Assembly (NCBI GenBank): GCA_002951995.1
Contig: CP019797.1
Coordinates: forward strand, 3,208,501 to 3,272,500
Length of the DNA: 64,000 bases
Direction of reading: 5' to 3'
Source of the DNA: Stenotrophomonas acidaminiphila
GTDB taxonomy: Bacteria; Pseudomonadota; Gammaproteobacteria; Xanthomonadales; Xanthomonadaceae
Below the pieces are notes generated by a model. That model saw only the letters and a list, made by a program, of their open reading frames with translations, did not search any database and had not been told where the DNA came from. The position numbers and the translations under genes are program-made. This document shows positions 37,189 through 46,721 of this stretch, in pieces (the first letter of the stretch is position 1; each line of letters begins with the position of its first letter).

Positions 37189-37944
37189 ATGAGTTCGCCG
37201 CTGGTCTTTCCGCGTACCGACGCGCGCATCGTCGCCGACGACGGCGACGCCCTGACGTTCTGTTCCACCTGCGCGTTCTCGCAGGCGTGCCTGTCCGAGG
37301 GCATGGACAAGGGCGCGCTGGCCGACCTGCACGTGCTGGTCGAGCATGTCGGCCCGCTGCGCGCCGGCGAGCACGTATTCCGCGAGGGCGACCCGTTCGG
37401 CGCGATCGCCGCGGTCCGCGCCGGCACGGTCAAGACCTACCAGACCGACCGCAACGGCCACGAGCAGGTGCTGGGCTTCCACCTGCCGGGCGAGGTGATC
37501 GGCCTGAACGCGATCCACGGCGACCGCTATCCCTGCAATGCGGTGGCGCTGGACACGGTGATGCTGTGCCGTTTCTCGTTCCCGCGCATCGCGCTGCTGG
37601 CCACGCGCCTGCCCAACCTGCAGCAACACCTGTTCAAACTGATGAGCCGCGACATCGGCGTGGCCTCGCTGTTCGCGCGCGACAACAGCGCCGATGAGCG
37701 CATGGCGGCATTCCTGATCGGCCTGTCGCGACGCCTGGCCGCGCGCGGCTTCTCGCCGCGCCGGTTCCAGCTGACGATGGCCCGCACCGATATCGCCAAC
37801 TACCTGCGCCAGGCGCCGGAAACGGTAAGCCGGGTGCTGCGCCGGTTCGAGCAGGACGGGCTGCTGCACATCAAGCAGCGCGACGTGGAGATCCTCGACC
37901 TGCCGCGGCTGGAGGCGATGGCGCTGGCGGTCCTGCGCGACTGA
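37189..37944 (+). CDS. fnr: FNR-type oxygen-sensing transcription regulator (CRP/FNR family)
   Basis: The product has 251 residues. A cysteine set C25-x2-C28-x5-C34 plus C127 matches the [4Fe-4S] ligands of FNR, so an oxygen-labile cluster is expected; C116 is an extra cysteine nearby. The cyclic-nucleotide-like beta roll runs to about 135, the dimer helix to about 175, then the HTH with recognition helix QAPETVSRVLRRF (E211-S214-R215, the FNR-type contacts). It most likely controls the palindromes before hemN, norB, nnrS and nirK. A DNR-type NO sensor would lack this cysteine pattern. Confidence 0.9.
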   Translation: MSSPLVFPRTDARIVADDGDALTFCSTCAFSQACLSEGMDKGALADLHVLVEHVGPLRAGEHVFREGDPFGAIAAVRAGTVKTYQTDRNGHEQVLGFHLPGEVIGLNAIHGDRYPCNAVALDTVMLCRFSFPRIALLATRLPNLQQHLFKLMSRDIGVASLFARDNSADERMAAFLIGLSRRLAARGFSPRRFQLTMARTDIANYLRQAPETVSRVLRRFEQDGLLHIKQRDVEILDLPRLEAMALAVLRD

Positions 37945-37988
37945 GCCTGCCTGGCGTTACGCTTACCGCGCATCCCGAAGCCCCCCCC

Positions 37989-38013
37989 AGGAGCCCGCCC
38001 CGTGCGGGCTCCT
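37989..38013 (+). terminator. Hairpin after the FNR gene
   Basis: AGGAGCCCGC (37989-37998) pairs perfectly with GCGGGCTCCT (38004-38013) around a 5-nt loop. A C-run precedes it and no T-run follows. Likely the hemN-fnr operon end. Confidence 0.55.
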
Positions 38014-38021
38014 GTCATTGC

Positions 38022-38988
<967 letters not shown>

Positions 38989-39031
38989 TGAAGCTCTCGC
39001 CAGGGTGTCCGGACCGCAATCACCGCCATGC

Positions 39032-39045
39032 TTGACCTGCGTCAT
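39032..39045 (+). promoter_or_regulatory. FNR/DNR-like site upstream of norB
   Basis: TTGAC-CTGC-GTCAT, one mismatch from TTGAC-N4-GTCAA. A GATGAT hexamer at 39068-39073 is at the class II distance (29.5 bp). The predicted start is about 39080, giving a 22-nt leader before ATG 39102, whose AGGAGA ribosome site lies within that leader. Confidence 0.6.
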
Positions 39046-39101
39046 GGAGCCCCTTGGCGGCCACGCCGATGATGCGCCGGTATCCTCAGGAGAGCCGCAT
39101 C

Positions 39102-41375
39102 ATGAATTCGACACGCAAGCTATGGGTGGGGCTGGCGGCCCTGCTCATCGCCTCGTTCGCCGTCCTGCTATGGGTCGGCAGCGAGGTCCATCGCCAGGCC
39201 CCGCCCTTGCCCGAGAAGGTCGTGACCGAGGACGGCCAGGTCATCTTCACCCGCAAGGACATCGAGACCGGCCGCCAGGTCTGGCAGTCGATCGGCGGCC
39301 AGCAGCTGGGCTCGATCTGGGGTCATGGCGGCTACGTCGCGCCGGACTGGGGCGCGGACTGGCTGCATCGCGAAGCCGAAGCGGTAATGGACCTGTGGGC
39401 CCGGCGCGAGGCCGGCGCGGAGAGCTACAAGCAACTCGACGCAGCCACCCAGGCCGCCTACGCCAAGCGCGTGCAGACCCTGCTGCGGCCCAATACCTAC
39501 GACGCCGTGGACGGCGCGATCATCGTCGACAACGACCGCGCCGCGGCGATCGCCACGGTCGCCGCGCATTACCAGAGCCTGTTCTCGGCCGACCCGGCCA
39601 CTGCCGGACTGCGCGAGGCCTACGCCATGCGCAACGATACCGTGCCCGATGCCGGACACCGCCGCCAGCTCACCGCGTTCTACTGGTGGGCGGCCTGGGC
39701 CTCGGTGACCGAGCGCCCCGGCTCGGACATCACCTACACGGCCAACTGGCCGGCCGACAGCCTGGTCGGCAACACCGCGCCGCCGAGCACCTTCATCTGG
39801 ACGGTGTTCAGCGTGCTGTTCCTGATCGCCGGCGTCGCCCTGCTCGGCTGGCATTACGCGGTCAACCACGGCGACGAAATGGCCCCGGTGCTGCCGAAGA
39901 CCGATCCGCTGGCCGCGATCAAGGTGACCCCGTCGATGCGCGCCACCGCCAAGTACTTCTGGGTGGTGATCGCACTGTTCCTCACCCAGATCCTGCTCGG
40001 TGCCATCACCGCGCATTACCAGGTGGAAGGCCAACAGGCCTACGGCTTCGCCATCGCCGACGTGCTGCCGTACTCGCTCACCCGCACCTGGCACACGCAG
40101 CTGGCGGTGCTGTGGATCGCCACCGCCTGGCTGGGCATGGGCCTGTATATCGCGCCGGCGATCTCCGGCCATGAGCCGAAGTTCCAGCGGCTGGGGGTCA
40201 ACTTCCTCTGGATCTGCCTGATCGTGATCGTGGTCGGCGCGTTCGCCGGGCAATGGTTCGCGGTGATGCAGAAGCTGGGGCTGGAGCGCAACTTCTGGTT
40301 CGGCCACCAGGGCTGGGAATACGTGGACCTGGGCCGCTTCTGGCAATGGTTCCTGTTCATCGGCCTGGTGCTGTGGCTGACCCTGGTGGGCCGGGCGCTG
40401 TGGCCGGCGATCAGGAACGGCGGCGAGTCCAAGTCGATCGTCAGCCTGCTGTTCCTGTCGGTGGTCGCCATCGGCCTGTTCTACGCCGCCGGCCTGATGT
40501 GGGGCGAGCATACCCACCTGTCGATGGTCGAGTACTGGCGCTGGTGGGTGGTGCACCTGTGGGTGGAAGGCTTCTTCGAAGTGTTCGCGGTGGCGGTCAT
40601 CGCCTTCCTGTTCACCCGCCTGGGCATGCTGCAGGTGAAGTCGGCCACCGTGGCCGTGCTGTTCGCCACCATCGTGTTCATGGCCGGCGGCGTGCTCGGC
40701 ACCCTGCACCACCTGTACTTCACCGGCACCCCGACCGCGGTCATCGCGCTGGGCGCCAGCTTCAGCGCGCTGGAAGTGGTGCCGCTGGCCTACGTGGGCT
40801 TCGAGGCGTACCACAACTACCGCATGGGCAAGGCCACGCCGTGGATGGCGAAGTACAAGTGGCCGATCCTGTTCTTCATCGCGGTCTCGTTCTGGAACCT
40901 GGTCGGCGCCGGCCTGTTCGGCTTCCTGATCAACCCGCCGCTGTCGCTGTACTACATGCAGGGCCTGAACCTGACCCCGACCCACGGCCACACCGCGCTG
41001 TTCGGCGTGTACGGCATGCTCGGCATCGGCCTGATGCTGTTCTGCCTGCGCGGGCTCAAGCCGGACGTGGTGTGGAACGAAAAGCTGCTCAAGGCCAGTT
41101 TCTGGGCGCTGAACCTGGGCCTGGCCGGCATGGCCGCGTTCACCCTGCTGCCGCTGGGCATCCTGCAGCTCAGCGCCGCGCTCAAGCACGGCTACTGGTA
41201 TGCGCGCTCGGCCGAGTTCATGCAGCAGCCGATCGTGGACATGCTGGTGTGGATGCGGGTGCCGGCCGACACGTTGTTCAGCGTCGGCGCGCTGGCGCTG
41301 GCGTGGTTCGTGTTCCGCCTGTGGGTGGCGCCGAAGAAGGCAGCGCTGCCGGTGGGCGAGGCCGATCAGGCCTGA
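39102..41375 (+). CDS. norB: Quinol-dependent single-subunit nitric oxide reductase (qNor)
   Basis: The product has 757 residues from ATG 39102 (MNSTRKLWVGL). It has fourteen or so helices; the N-terminal extension to about 220 corresponds to the NorC-like domain fused in qNor, lacking the CxxCH heme-c site. Heme b/b3 and FeB ligand histidines appear in TRTWHTQLAVLWIAT, WWVVHLWVEGFFEVFA (with the essential Glu), LGTLHHLYFTGTP and THGHTALFGVYG. It reduces 2 NO to N2O using quinol in the inner membrane. It is flanked by directly repeated intergenic elements. Confidence 0.96.
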   Translation: MNSTRKLWVGLAALLIASFAVLLWVGSEVHRQAPPLPEKVVTEDGQVIFTRKDIETGRQVWQSIGGQQLGSIWGHGGYVAPDWGADWLHREAEAVMDLWARREAGAESYKQLDAATQAAYAKRVQTLLRPNTYDAVDGAIIVDNDRAAAIATVAAHYQSLFSADPATAGLREAYAMRNDTVPDAGHRRQLTAFYWWAAWASVTERPGSDITYTANWPADSLVGNTAPPSTFIWTVFSVLFLIAGVALLGWHYAVNHGDEMAPVLPKTDPLAAIKVTPSMRATAKYFWVVIALFLTQILLGAITAHYQVEGQQAYGFAIADVLPYSLTRTWHTQLAVLWIATAWLGMGLYIAPAISGHEPKFQRLGVNFLWICLIVIVVGAFAGQWFAVMQKLGLERNFWFGHQGWEYVDLGRFWQWFLFIGLVLWLTLVGRALWPAIRNGGESKSIVSLLFLSVVAIGLFYAAGLMWGEHTHLSMVEYWRWWVVHLWVEGFFEVFAVAVIAFLFTRLGMLQVKSATVAVLFATIVFMAGGVLGTLHHLYFTGTPTAVIALGASFSALEVVPLAYVGFEAYHNYRMGKATPWMAKYKWPILFFIAVSFWNLVGAGLFGFLINPPLSLYYMQGLNLTPTHGHTALFGVYGMLGIGLMLFCLRGLKPDVVWNEKLLKASFWALNLGLAGMAAFTLLPLGILQLSAALKHGYWYARSAEFMQQPIVDMLVWMRVPADTLFSVGALALAWFVFRLWVAPKKAALPVGEADQA

Positions 41376-41402
41376 TCGGATACATCGCACGATGCAACGG
41401 GA

Positions 41403-41430
41403 AGGGCCGCGCAAGCGGCTCTTCTTCTTT
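41403..41430 (+). terminator. Terminator of norB
   Basis: GGGCCGC pairs with GCGGCTC (one G-U) around GCAA, then TTCTTCTTT. It lies about 28 bases after the stop. Confidence 0.75.
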
Positions 41431-41450
41431 GGGCACTTCAGCCGGACGCC

Positions 41451-42252
41451 TGTTGTTGTTGGCGTTGCCGTGATTTTGTTTTTGCCTTTGCATTTGACTT
41501 CCGGGTCCCCTTCCGCAGCGACGGAGCCGACGGACAAGACACCGCAGGGGCGACGTGCATGGGTTCGGCGGAAATAGGCGAAGCACTGCTTCGCCCCGGT
41601 GAGCGGGCTGGCGCCGTGAGGCGACTGCCCCGGCCCCAGCTGCATCGCAGCTGGGTCTCGTCGAAAAATCCCGGCGGCGGAGTGGACCCGGAGTGCCGCT
41701 GGTACGGAAAGCGCTGAGGCAGAGGCGTGTTGACCAGCCATTCGGCTGTTGAAAAGCGCCTCCTTCTGGCCACGTTTCTTTGCACGAGCAAAGAAGGTGG
41801 CTCGCGCCCCGAAGGGGAGCGAAAGCCCCTGATTCCGCTTCCGCCATTGCTTGGGCTCCCCAAGGCCGGCCAGAGCGTCGACCAAGAGAACCGTGCCCGG
41901 CCGATAGCCGGGAAATCCAAAGGCAAAGCATGAAAGCAGGTGCTTGAAAGCAGAGCTTTCACTCCTGCTTCGCAGGAGCGAGTTACTTCTCTTTGCTCGT
42001 GCAAAGAGAAGTAACCAAGAGAAAGCACGGGCCGGGACGCGATCCGTCGGGCTGCGCCCGCCGGTCCCCTGCGCTCCTCGCGGGCCGAGGGGACGGCGCA
42101 CAACTCGCTTCGCTCAGACACGTGCGCCTCTTCGCCCCTCGTCCCGCTGCGGTGCTCGGCTCGCTCTACGGCCGGGGAAGTCAAATGCCAAGGGCAACGG
42201 CAAGATCAACAGCGACAGCGACAGCAACCGCAAGGGCAAGAGCAAGAGCTGC
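41451..42252 (+). repeat. Composite palindromic intergenic repeat, copy C (802 bp)
   Basis: Same orientation and module order as copies A and B: degenerate GTTGTT/TTTGCC start, TTTGACTTCCGG, the CCGCAGCGACGGAGCCGACG core, the GGCGAAGCACTGCTTCGCCCC hairpin (once, near 41577), the TCGTCGAAAAATCCC arm, a GTTGAAAAGCGCCTCC module, then CTTTGCTCGTGCAAAGAGAAG, and an end GGGGAAGTCAAA plus CAACGG-like hexamers. It is collapsed relative to B by about 165 bp. It ends 30 bases before the nnrS activator site. Confidence 0.85.
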
Positions 42253-42281
42253 GAGCCGCCGGCCCGCGACCGGCCCCAGAC

Positions 42282-42295
42282 CTGACCCACGTCAA
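42282..42295 (+). promoter_or_regulatory. FNR/DNR-like site upstream of nnrS
   Basis: CTGAC-CCAC-GTCAA, one mismatch from TTGAC-N4-GTCAA. Class II geometry predicts a -10 near 42315-42323 (TAGCAA or CAAGCT) and transcription starting within a few bases of the ATG at 42331, so again almost leaderless. Confidence 0.55.
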
Positions 42296-42330
42296 GGCAC
42301 CGCCCACCGCCCGGTAGCAAGCTGCACCCC

Positions 42331-43560
42331 ATGAAAACCGAAGCCACGCCGCCGCCCCGCCTCTCGCCCGCGTGGCTTGCCCACGCCCCGCACCGGCTGA
42401 TGTTCTTCGTCGGTGCGGGCAACGTGCTGCTGGCGATGCTGTGGTGGGCGCTGTGGCTGGCAGCGGCGCGCTGGGGCGGCTGGACGATGCCGGCGCTGGC
42501 GATCCCCGCCGGCTGGCTGCATGCCTTCGTGATGCAGTACCTGGTGCTGCCCAGCTTCATCTTCGGCTTCCTGCTGACCGTGTTCCCGCGCTGGATGGGC
42601 CTGCCCGAGCTGGAACGCTGGCGCTATGTGCCGGTGGGCCTGGGCCTGATGGGCGGGCAGCTGGCCATCCTGCTCGGCGCCGCGGGATGGCAGGCCGGGC
42701 TGACCGTGGGCCTGTGGATGGCGCTGGCCGGCTGGACCTCGGCGCTGTTCACCCTGGGCCGCCTGCTGGCCGACGAGAAGGGCCGCACCTGGCATGCGCG
42801 CTCATGCTTCGCCGGGCTGCTGCTGGGCTGGCTGGGGTTGGCGATGTTCATCGCCTTCGTGCTCGGCGCCTCGCCCGCCTGGGCCTTCGCCAGCATCAAG
42901 ATCGGCGGCATGGGCCTGCTGCTGCCGGTGTACGTGACCGTGGCGCACCGCATGTTCCCGTTCTTCGCCAGCAACATCGTGCCGGGCTACCAGCCGTGGC
43001 GACCGCTGCCGTGGCTGGGCGCGGTCTGGGTGCTGCTGCTGGTGCACCTTGGACTGGAACTGGTGCACGGCTATGCCTGGCTGTGGTTGGCCGATGCACC
43101 GCTGCTGCTGTTGACCGGCTGGGCGGTTTGGCGCTGGTGGCCGCGGCGGCGCATGCCCGGCCTGCTGGCGGTGCTGTTCGTCGGCAGCGCATGGCTGCCG
43201 GTGACGTTCGCGCTGTACCTGGTGCAGAGCGTGACGTACCTGGCCAGCGGCGACTTCATCCTTGGCCGCGCGCCGATGCACGCGCTGTTCATCGGCTTCT
43301 TCGGCAGCCTGCTGGTGGCGATGGTGACGCGGGTGACCCAGGGCCACTCCGGGCGGCCGCTGATGATGCCGAAGGTGGCGTGGTTCGCGTTCGGGTTGCT
43401 GCAGGCGGTGGCGGTGATGCGCATCGTCGCCGACATCGCGCCCGACGCGCTGGCGTGGCAGGCCGCGGCCGCGTTGGGCTGGCTGCTGGCGCTGGCGCCA
43501 TGGGTCACGCGCATCGGCCGGATCTACCTGGCGCCGCGTGCGGACGGGCGCCCCGGATGA
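42331..43560 (+). CDS. nnrS: NnrS-family heme/copper membrane protein
   Basis: The product has 409 residues with about twelve helices. Family motifs visible include HRLMFFVGAGNVLLAMLWW at the start, GWLHAFVMQYLVLPSFIFGF, VAHRMFPFFASN and MVTRVTQGHSGRPL. NnrS proteins carry heme and copper and relieve NO stress in denitrifiers and pathogens. It is the first of four overlapping genes reaching 45447 and sits behind an FNR-like site next to norB and nirK, which fits an NO-defence role. Confidence 0.92.
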   Translation: MKTEATPPPRLSPAWLAHAPHRLMFFVGAGNVLLAMLWWALWLAAARWGGWTMPALAIPAGWLHAFVMQYLVLPSFIFGFLLTVFPRWMGLPELERWRYVPVGLGLMGGQLAILLGAAGWQAGLTVGLWMALAGWTSALFTLGRLLADEKGRTWHARSCFAGLLLGWLGLAMFIAFVLGASPAWAFASIKIGGMGLLLPVYVTVAHRMFPFFASNIVPGYQPWRPLPWLGAVWVLLLVHLGLELVHGYAWLWLADAPLLLLTGWAVWRWWPRRRMPGLLAVLFVGSAWLPVTFALYLVQSVTYLASGDFILGRAPMHALFIGFFGSLLVAMVTRVTQGHSGRPLMMPKVAWFAFGLLQAVAVMRIVADIAPDALAWQAAAALGWLLALAPWVTRIGRIYLAPRADGRPG

Positions 43561-43967
43561 GCGCGATGCTGGCGTTCTACCCGGACATCAAGCTTGTCCA
43601 TATCAGCGCGGCGATGACCAGCGGCACGCTGTTCGCGCTGCGTGCGTTGGCGCTGATGGCGGGCATGCGCTGGCCGCGGCTGGCCGCGGTGCGCTACCTG
43701 AGCTACAGCATCGACACCGTGCTGCTGACCGTGGCGATGATGCTGCTGACCCTGCTGCCGGCAGCGCTGTTCGCCAACGGCTGGCTGTGGGCCAAGCTCG
43801 TCTTCCTGGTGGCCTATGTCGGGCTGGGCATGGCCGCATTCCGGCGCGGACGCGAGGCGCGCGCGCGCGTGGTCCTGGTGGCAGCCGCGGCGCTGTGCTT
43901 CCTGCAGGTCTACGGCATCGCGCGGACGCATCATCCGCTGGGCTGGCTGCTGTGGCTGGGCGGTTGA
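43557..43967 (+). CDS. SirB2-family membrane protein
   Basis: The product has 136 residues, overlapping nnrS by four bases (ATGA). Four helices are present, with LVHISAAMTSGTLFALRAL at the N-terminus and LRYLSYSIDTVLLTVAMML-like residues next, typical of SirB2-type proteins. A late pair of histidines (RTHHPLGWLLW) could bind heme. SirB family function is unknown; the position in an NO operon suggests a supporting role in NO detoxification or heme delivery. Confidence 0.8.
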   Translation: MSAMLAFYPDIKLVHISAAMTSGTLFALRALALMAGMRWPRLAAVRYLSYSIDTVLLTVAMMLLTLLPAALFANGWLWAKLVFLVAYVGLGMAAFRRGREARARVVLVAAAALCFLQVYGIARTHHPLGWLLWLGG

Positions 43968-43972
43968 GCGCG

Positions 43973-44224
43973 GTGGCGACGACCTGCCTGGACCTGCGCG
44001 GCCTGCCGGCCCCGCAGCCGATGGAGCGGATCCTCGCCTGCCTGCACACGCTGCCGGCGGGACAACGGCTGCTGGCGCTGACCCCACTGTATCCGGCGCC
44101 GATGCTGCCGATGCTGGAACACATGGGCTTCGCCTGGGACGTGCACGGCCTCGCCGACGGCGCACGCCTGGTGGTCTGCCACGCCGCCGAGCGACACCTC
44201 CTGGATATCCCGCCGTCACCATGA
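43973..44224 (+). CDS. DUF2249 (TusA-like) protein
   Basis: The product has 83 residues from GTG 43973; a TTG at 43964 overlapping the previous stop is also possible. The sequence LDLRGLPAPQPMERILACL resembles the TusA/SirA-like fold, but the TusA cysteine (CPxP) is replaced by APQP, as in DUF2249 proteins. DUF2249 genes frequently accompany NnrS and nitrite reduction genes; the function is not known. It overlaps the next gene by four bases. Confidence 0.75.
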   Translation: MATTCLDLRGLPAPQPMERILACLHTLPAGQRLLALTPLYPAPMLPMLEHMGFAWDVHGLADGARLVVCHAAERHLLDIPPSP

Positions 44225-45447
44225 GCGGCCTGGCGTTCGCCCAGGCGCCACCGCCCTCGCATCCGCTGCGCTTTCTGGCCACGTCCCTGCTCTGGGGTGC
44301 AGTGGCCGGTGCGTGGCTGCTGCTCGCGGGCGACAACCTGCTGCTGTCCCCGCATGCGCCGGCCACCCTCGCGCTGACGCATGTATTCACCCTGGGGCTG
44401 CTGGGCAACGCGATGCTCGGCAGCCTGGTGCAGTTCCTGCCGGTGGCCGCAGGCAGCCCGCTGCCGCTGGTGCGCGGCGTCGCACCGCTGCACGCCACGT
44501 TCAACCTGGGCGTGATGTTGCTGCTGCCGGCGATGGCCGCGCATTCGGCCGCATGCGGCGTGCTCGCGGTGCCCCTGCTGCTGGGCACGCTGGCACTGGC
44601 CGCTGGCGCGGTACTGGTCGCGGTGGCGCGCGGCAGCGGCGCGCGCACCGTACGCACCGGCATCGGCCTGGCCGCGGCATCGCTGCTGGCGACGCTCGCC
44701 CTGGGCGCCGCATTGCTGTCGATGCGACTGGGATGGCTGGTGCCGGCCCGGCCGCTGACCGCCGCACACGCCGGCTTCGGCCTGCTGGGCTGGGTGCTGG
44801 GGCTGCTGGCCGCGGTGGGCGGCGTGGTCATGCCGATGCTGCAGGGCGTGCGTTGCATCGCGCCGGTATGGCGGTGGGGCTGGCTGGTCCTGCTGGCCGG
44901 GCTGATGCTGGCCGCGGCGGCCGATGGCCTCGGCGCCACGCTGCCGGCGGCCGGGTCGCGCACCCTGGCGACCTTGCCGTTGCTGCTGTTCGCCAGCACG
45001 GTGATCGCGCTGCAACGGCGCGCGCCGCATCGCCGCGGCAGCATGTTGCGGCGCTTCTGGGTACTGGGCAGCGTGGCGCTCGGCGGCGGCGCACTGGCGC
45101 TGTGGCTGCCGGGCCGCGAGCTGCTGGCCGGGGCGCTGCTGGTGGCGGTGGGCTTTCCCGCGCTGGTGTTGGGCATGGCGATGGAGATCACCGGCTTCCT
45201 CGCCTGGATCGCGCTGCGCCGACGCCTGCCGCGTGGTGTCCGCGTACCCGGCGTCGGCCGCCTGTTCGCCGAGCGGCACAAGCGACGGGTGTGGTGGCTG
45301 CACGCGGCCGCGTCGCTGTCGCTGGCCCTGGCCTGCGTGCTGCCGGGGCTGACGCGCCTGGCCGGCACATTGCTGTTGCTGGCCTGGCTGGGCGCCGCGT
45401 GGGCGCTATGGGGTTGCTGGCGCGCTGCATCGACCTGGCACCCCTGA
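44221..45447 (+). CDS. NnrS-like / heme-copper-like polytopic membrane protein
   Basis: The product has 408 residues with about twelve helices. Motifs with histidines at helix ends are seen: LALTHVFTLGLLGNAMLGSL, VAPLHATFNLGVMLLL, LTAAHAGFGLLGWVLGL, which recall NnrS and heme-copper oxidase cores. It is the last gene of the nnrS operon (ATGA overlap with DUF2249). Uncharacterised proteins of this kind are commonly neighbours of NnrS. I infer a heme-binding role in NO handling; direct evidence is lacking. Confidence 0.65.
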   Translation: MSGLAFAQAPPPSHPLRFLATSLLWGAVAGAWLLLAGDNLLLSPHAPATLALTHVFTLGLLGNAMLGSLVQFLPVAAGSPLPLVRGVAPLHATFNLGVMLLLPAMAAHSAACGVLAVPLLLGTLALAAGAVLVAVARGSGARTVRTGIGLAAASLLATLALGAALLSMRLGWLVPARPLTAAHAGFGLLGWVLGLLAAVGGVVMPMLQGVRCIAPVWRWGWLVLLAGLMLAAAADGLGATLPAAGSRTLATLPLLLFASTVIALQRRAPHRRGSMLRRFWVLGSVALGGGALALWLPGRELLAGALLVAVGFPALVLGMAMEITGFLAWIALRRRLPRGVRVPGVGRLFAERHKRRVWWLHAAASLSLALACVLPGLTRLAGTLLLLAWLGAAWALWGCWRAASTWHP

Positions 45448-45493
45448 GCGCGGCGCTCCACGATGCTGCGCGGACCTGCGCCCGCACGGGCTT

Positions 45494-45567
45494 TTGACAT
45501 GGGTCAAGCCATGCGCAATTGCACTGCAATCAAGGCGTTCCAGCGTGTCCGGATTGATCCGGATCAA
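45494..45567 (+). promoter_or_regulatory. Dual FNR/DNR-type sites at the nirK promoter
   Basis: Two perfect palindromes: TTGACATGGGTCAA (45494-45507) and TTGATCCGGATCAA (45554-45567), centres exactly 60 bp apart. The downstream site is the exact E. coli FNR consensus, the upstream one the TTGAC variant shared with hemN. The predicted start from the downstream site is near 45602, and the nirK ATG at 45634 has an AAGGGG ribosome site. Confidence 0.75.
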
Positions 45568-45633
45568 CGCTGGCGGGCAGTCCGCGCCGGGAACATGAAC
45601 CCATCGGCCAGAGGCCATTCAAGGGGTAACATC

Positions 45634-46707
45634 ATGAAGCGCCTGCACCACCCGTTCGTCGCCTGTGCACTCGCCGGCGCCATCGCCGCCGCCTTCGCCG
45701 GCAATGTTTTCGCCGCCAGGAAAGACGTCGCCGAAGCACCGCTGGAAACGATCCAGGCCGTGCTGACCGCACCGCCGTTCGCGCCGCCACCGATCACCCG
45801 CAAGACGCCGGCCCATGTCGTCGTCGACCTGGAAATGGTCGAGAAGGAGATGCGCATGGCCGATGGCGTGAGCTACAACTTCTGGACCTTCGGCGGCACC
45901 GTGCCGGGCAGCTTCATCCGCGTGCGCAAGGGCGACACGGTGGAGTTCAAGCTGAAGAACCACCACAGCTCGCACTTCTCGCACAACATCGACCTGCATG
46001 CGGTCACCGGCCAGGGCGGCGGCGCCGAGGCCACGTTCACGCTGCCGGGCAAGGAAACCCAGTTCACGTTCAAGACGCTCAACCCGGGCCTGTACATCTA
46101 CCACTGCGCGATGGCGCCGGTGGGCATGCACATCGCCAACGGCATGTATGGCCTGATCCTGGTCGAGCCGGAGGAAGGGCTGGAGCCGGTGGACAAGGAG
46201 TTCTACGTGGTGCAGGGCGACTTCTACACCGAGGGCGCGCACGGCGACCCCGGCCTGCAGGCCTTCAGCCTGGAGAAGGCCATCGACGAACACCCGACCT
46301 ACGTGGTGTTCAACGGTTCGGTCGATTCGCTGCAGGGCGACAAGGCGCTGACCGCCAAGGCCGGCGAGAAGATCCGCATCTTCGTCGGCAACGGCGGCCC
46401 GAACCTGGTGTCGAGCTTCCACGTCATCGGCGAGATCTTCGACAAGGTCTACACCGAGGGCGGCTCGAAGTACCAGGAGAACGTGCAGACCACGCTGGTC
46501 CCGGCCGGTGGTTCGGCCATTGTCGAGTTCAAGGCCGACGTGCCCGGCAACTTCGTGCTGGTCGACCACAGTATCTTCCGTACCTTCCACAAGGGCTCGC
46601 TGGGCATCCTCAAGGTCGAGGGCGAGAAGAACCCGGAGATCTACACCGGCCAGCAGCACGACATCGACTACACCGAAGGCGTGCCGCAGGGCAGCCAGTA
46701 CAAGTAA
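45634..46707 (+). CDS. nirK: Copper-containing nitrite reductase (AniA-type NirK)
   Basis: The precursor has 357 residues with a signal peptide of about 28. Type 1 copper ligands are H117, C158, H166 and M171 ([27 protein letters not shown]). Type 2 ligands include H122, H157 and H312 (VDHSIF), with catalytic D120 and H263 (SSFHVIGE). It reduces nitrite to NO in the periplasm. Length and motifs fit class II (AniA-like) enzymes. The gene begins the nirK-nirV-sco cluster. Confidence 0.97.
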   Translation: MKRLHHPFVACALAGAIAAAFAGNVFAARKDVAEAPLETIQAVLTAPPFAPPPITRKTPAHVVVDLEMVEKEMRMADGVSYNFWTFGGTVPGSFIRVRKGDTVEFKLKNHHSSHFSHNIDLHAVTGQGGGAEATFTLPGKETQFTFKTLNPGLYIYHCAMAPVGMHIANGMYGLILVEPEEGLEPVDKEFYVVQGDFYTEGAHGDPGLQAFSLEKAIDEHPTYVVFNGSVDSLQGDKALTAKAGEKIRIFVGNGGPNLVSSFHVIGEIFDKVYTEGGSKYQENVQTTLVPAGGSAIVEFKADVPGNFVLVDHSIFRTFHKGSLGILKVEGEKNPEIYTGQQHDIDYTEGVPQGSQYK

Positions 46708-46721
46708 GCAGGGCCCCGCAC

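Noticed and set aside
39168..42101. Minus-strand frame across norB and repeat copy C
   Set aside because: It runs through two unrelated features and shows no recognisable fold.
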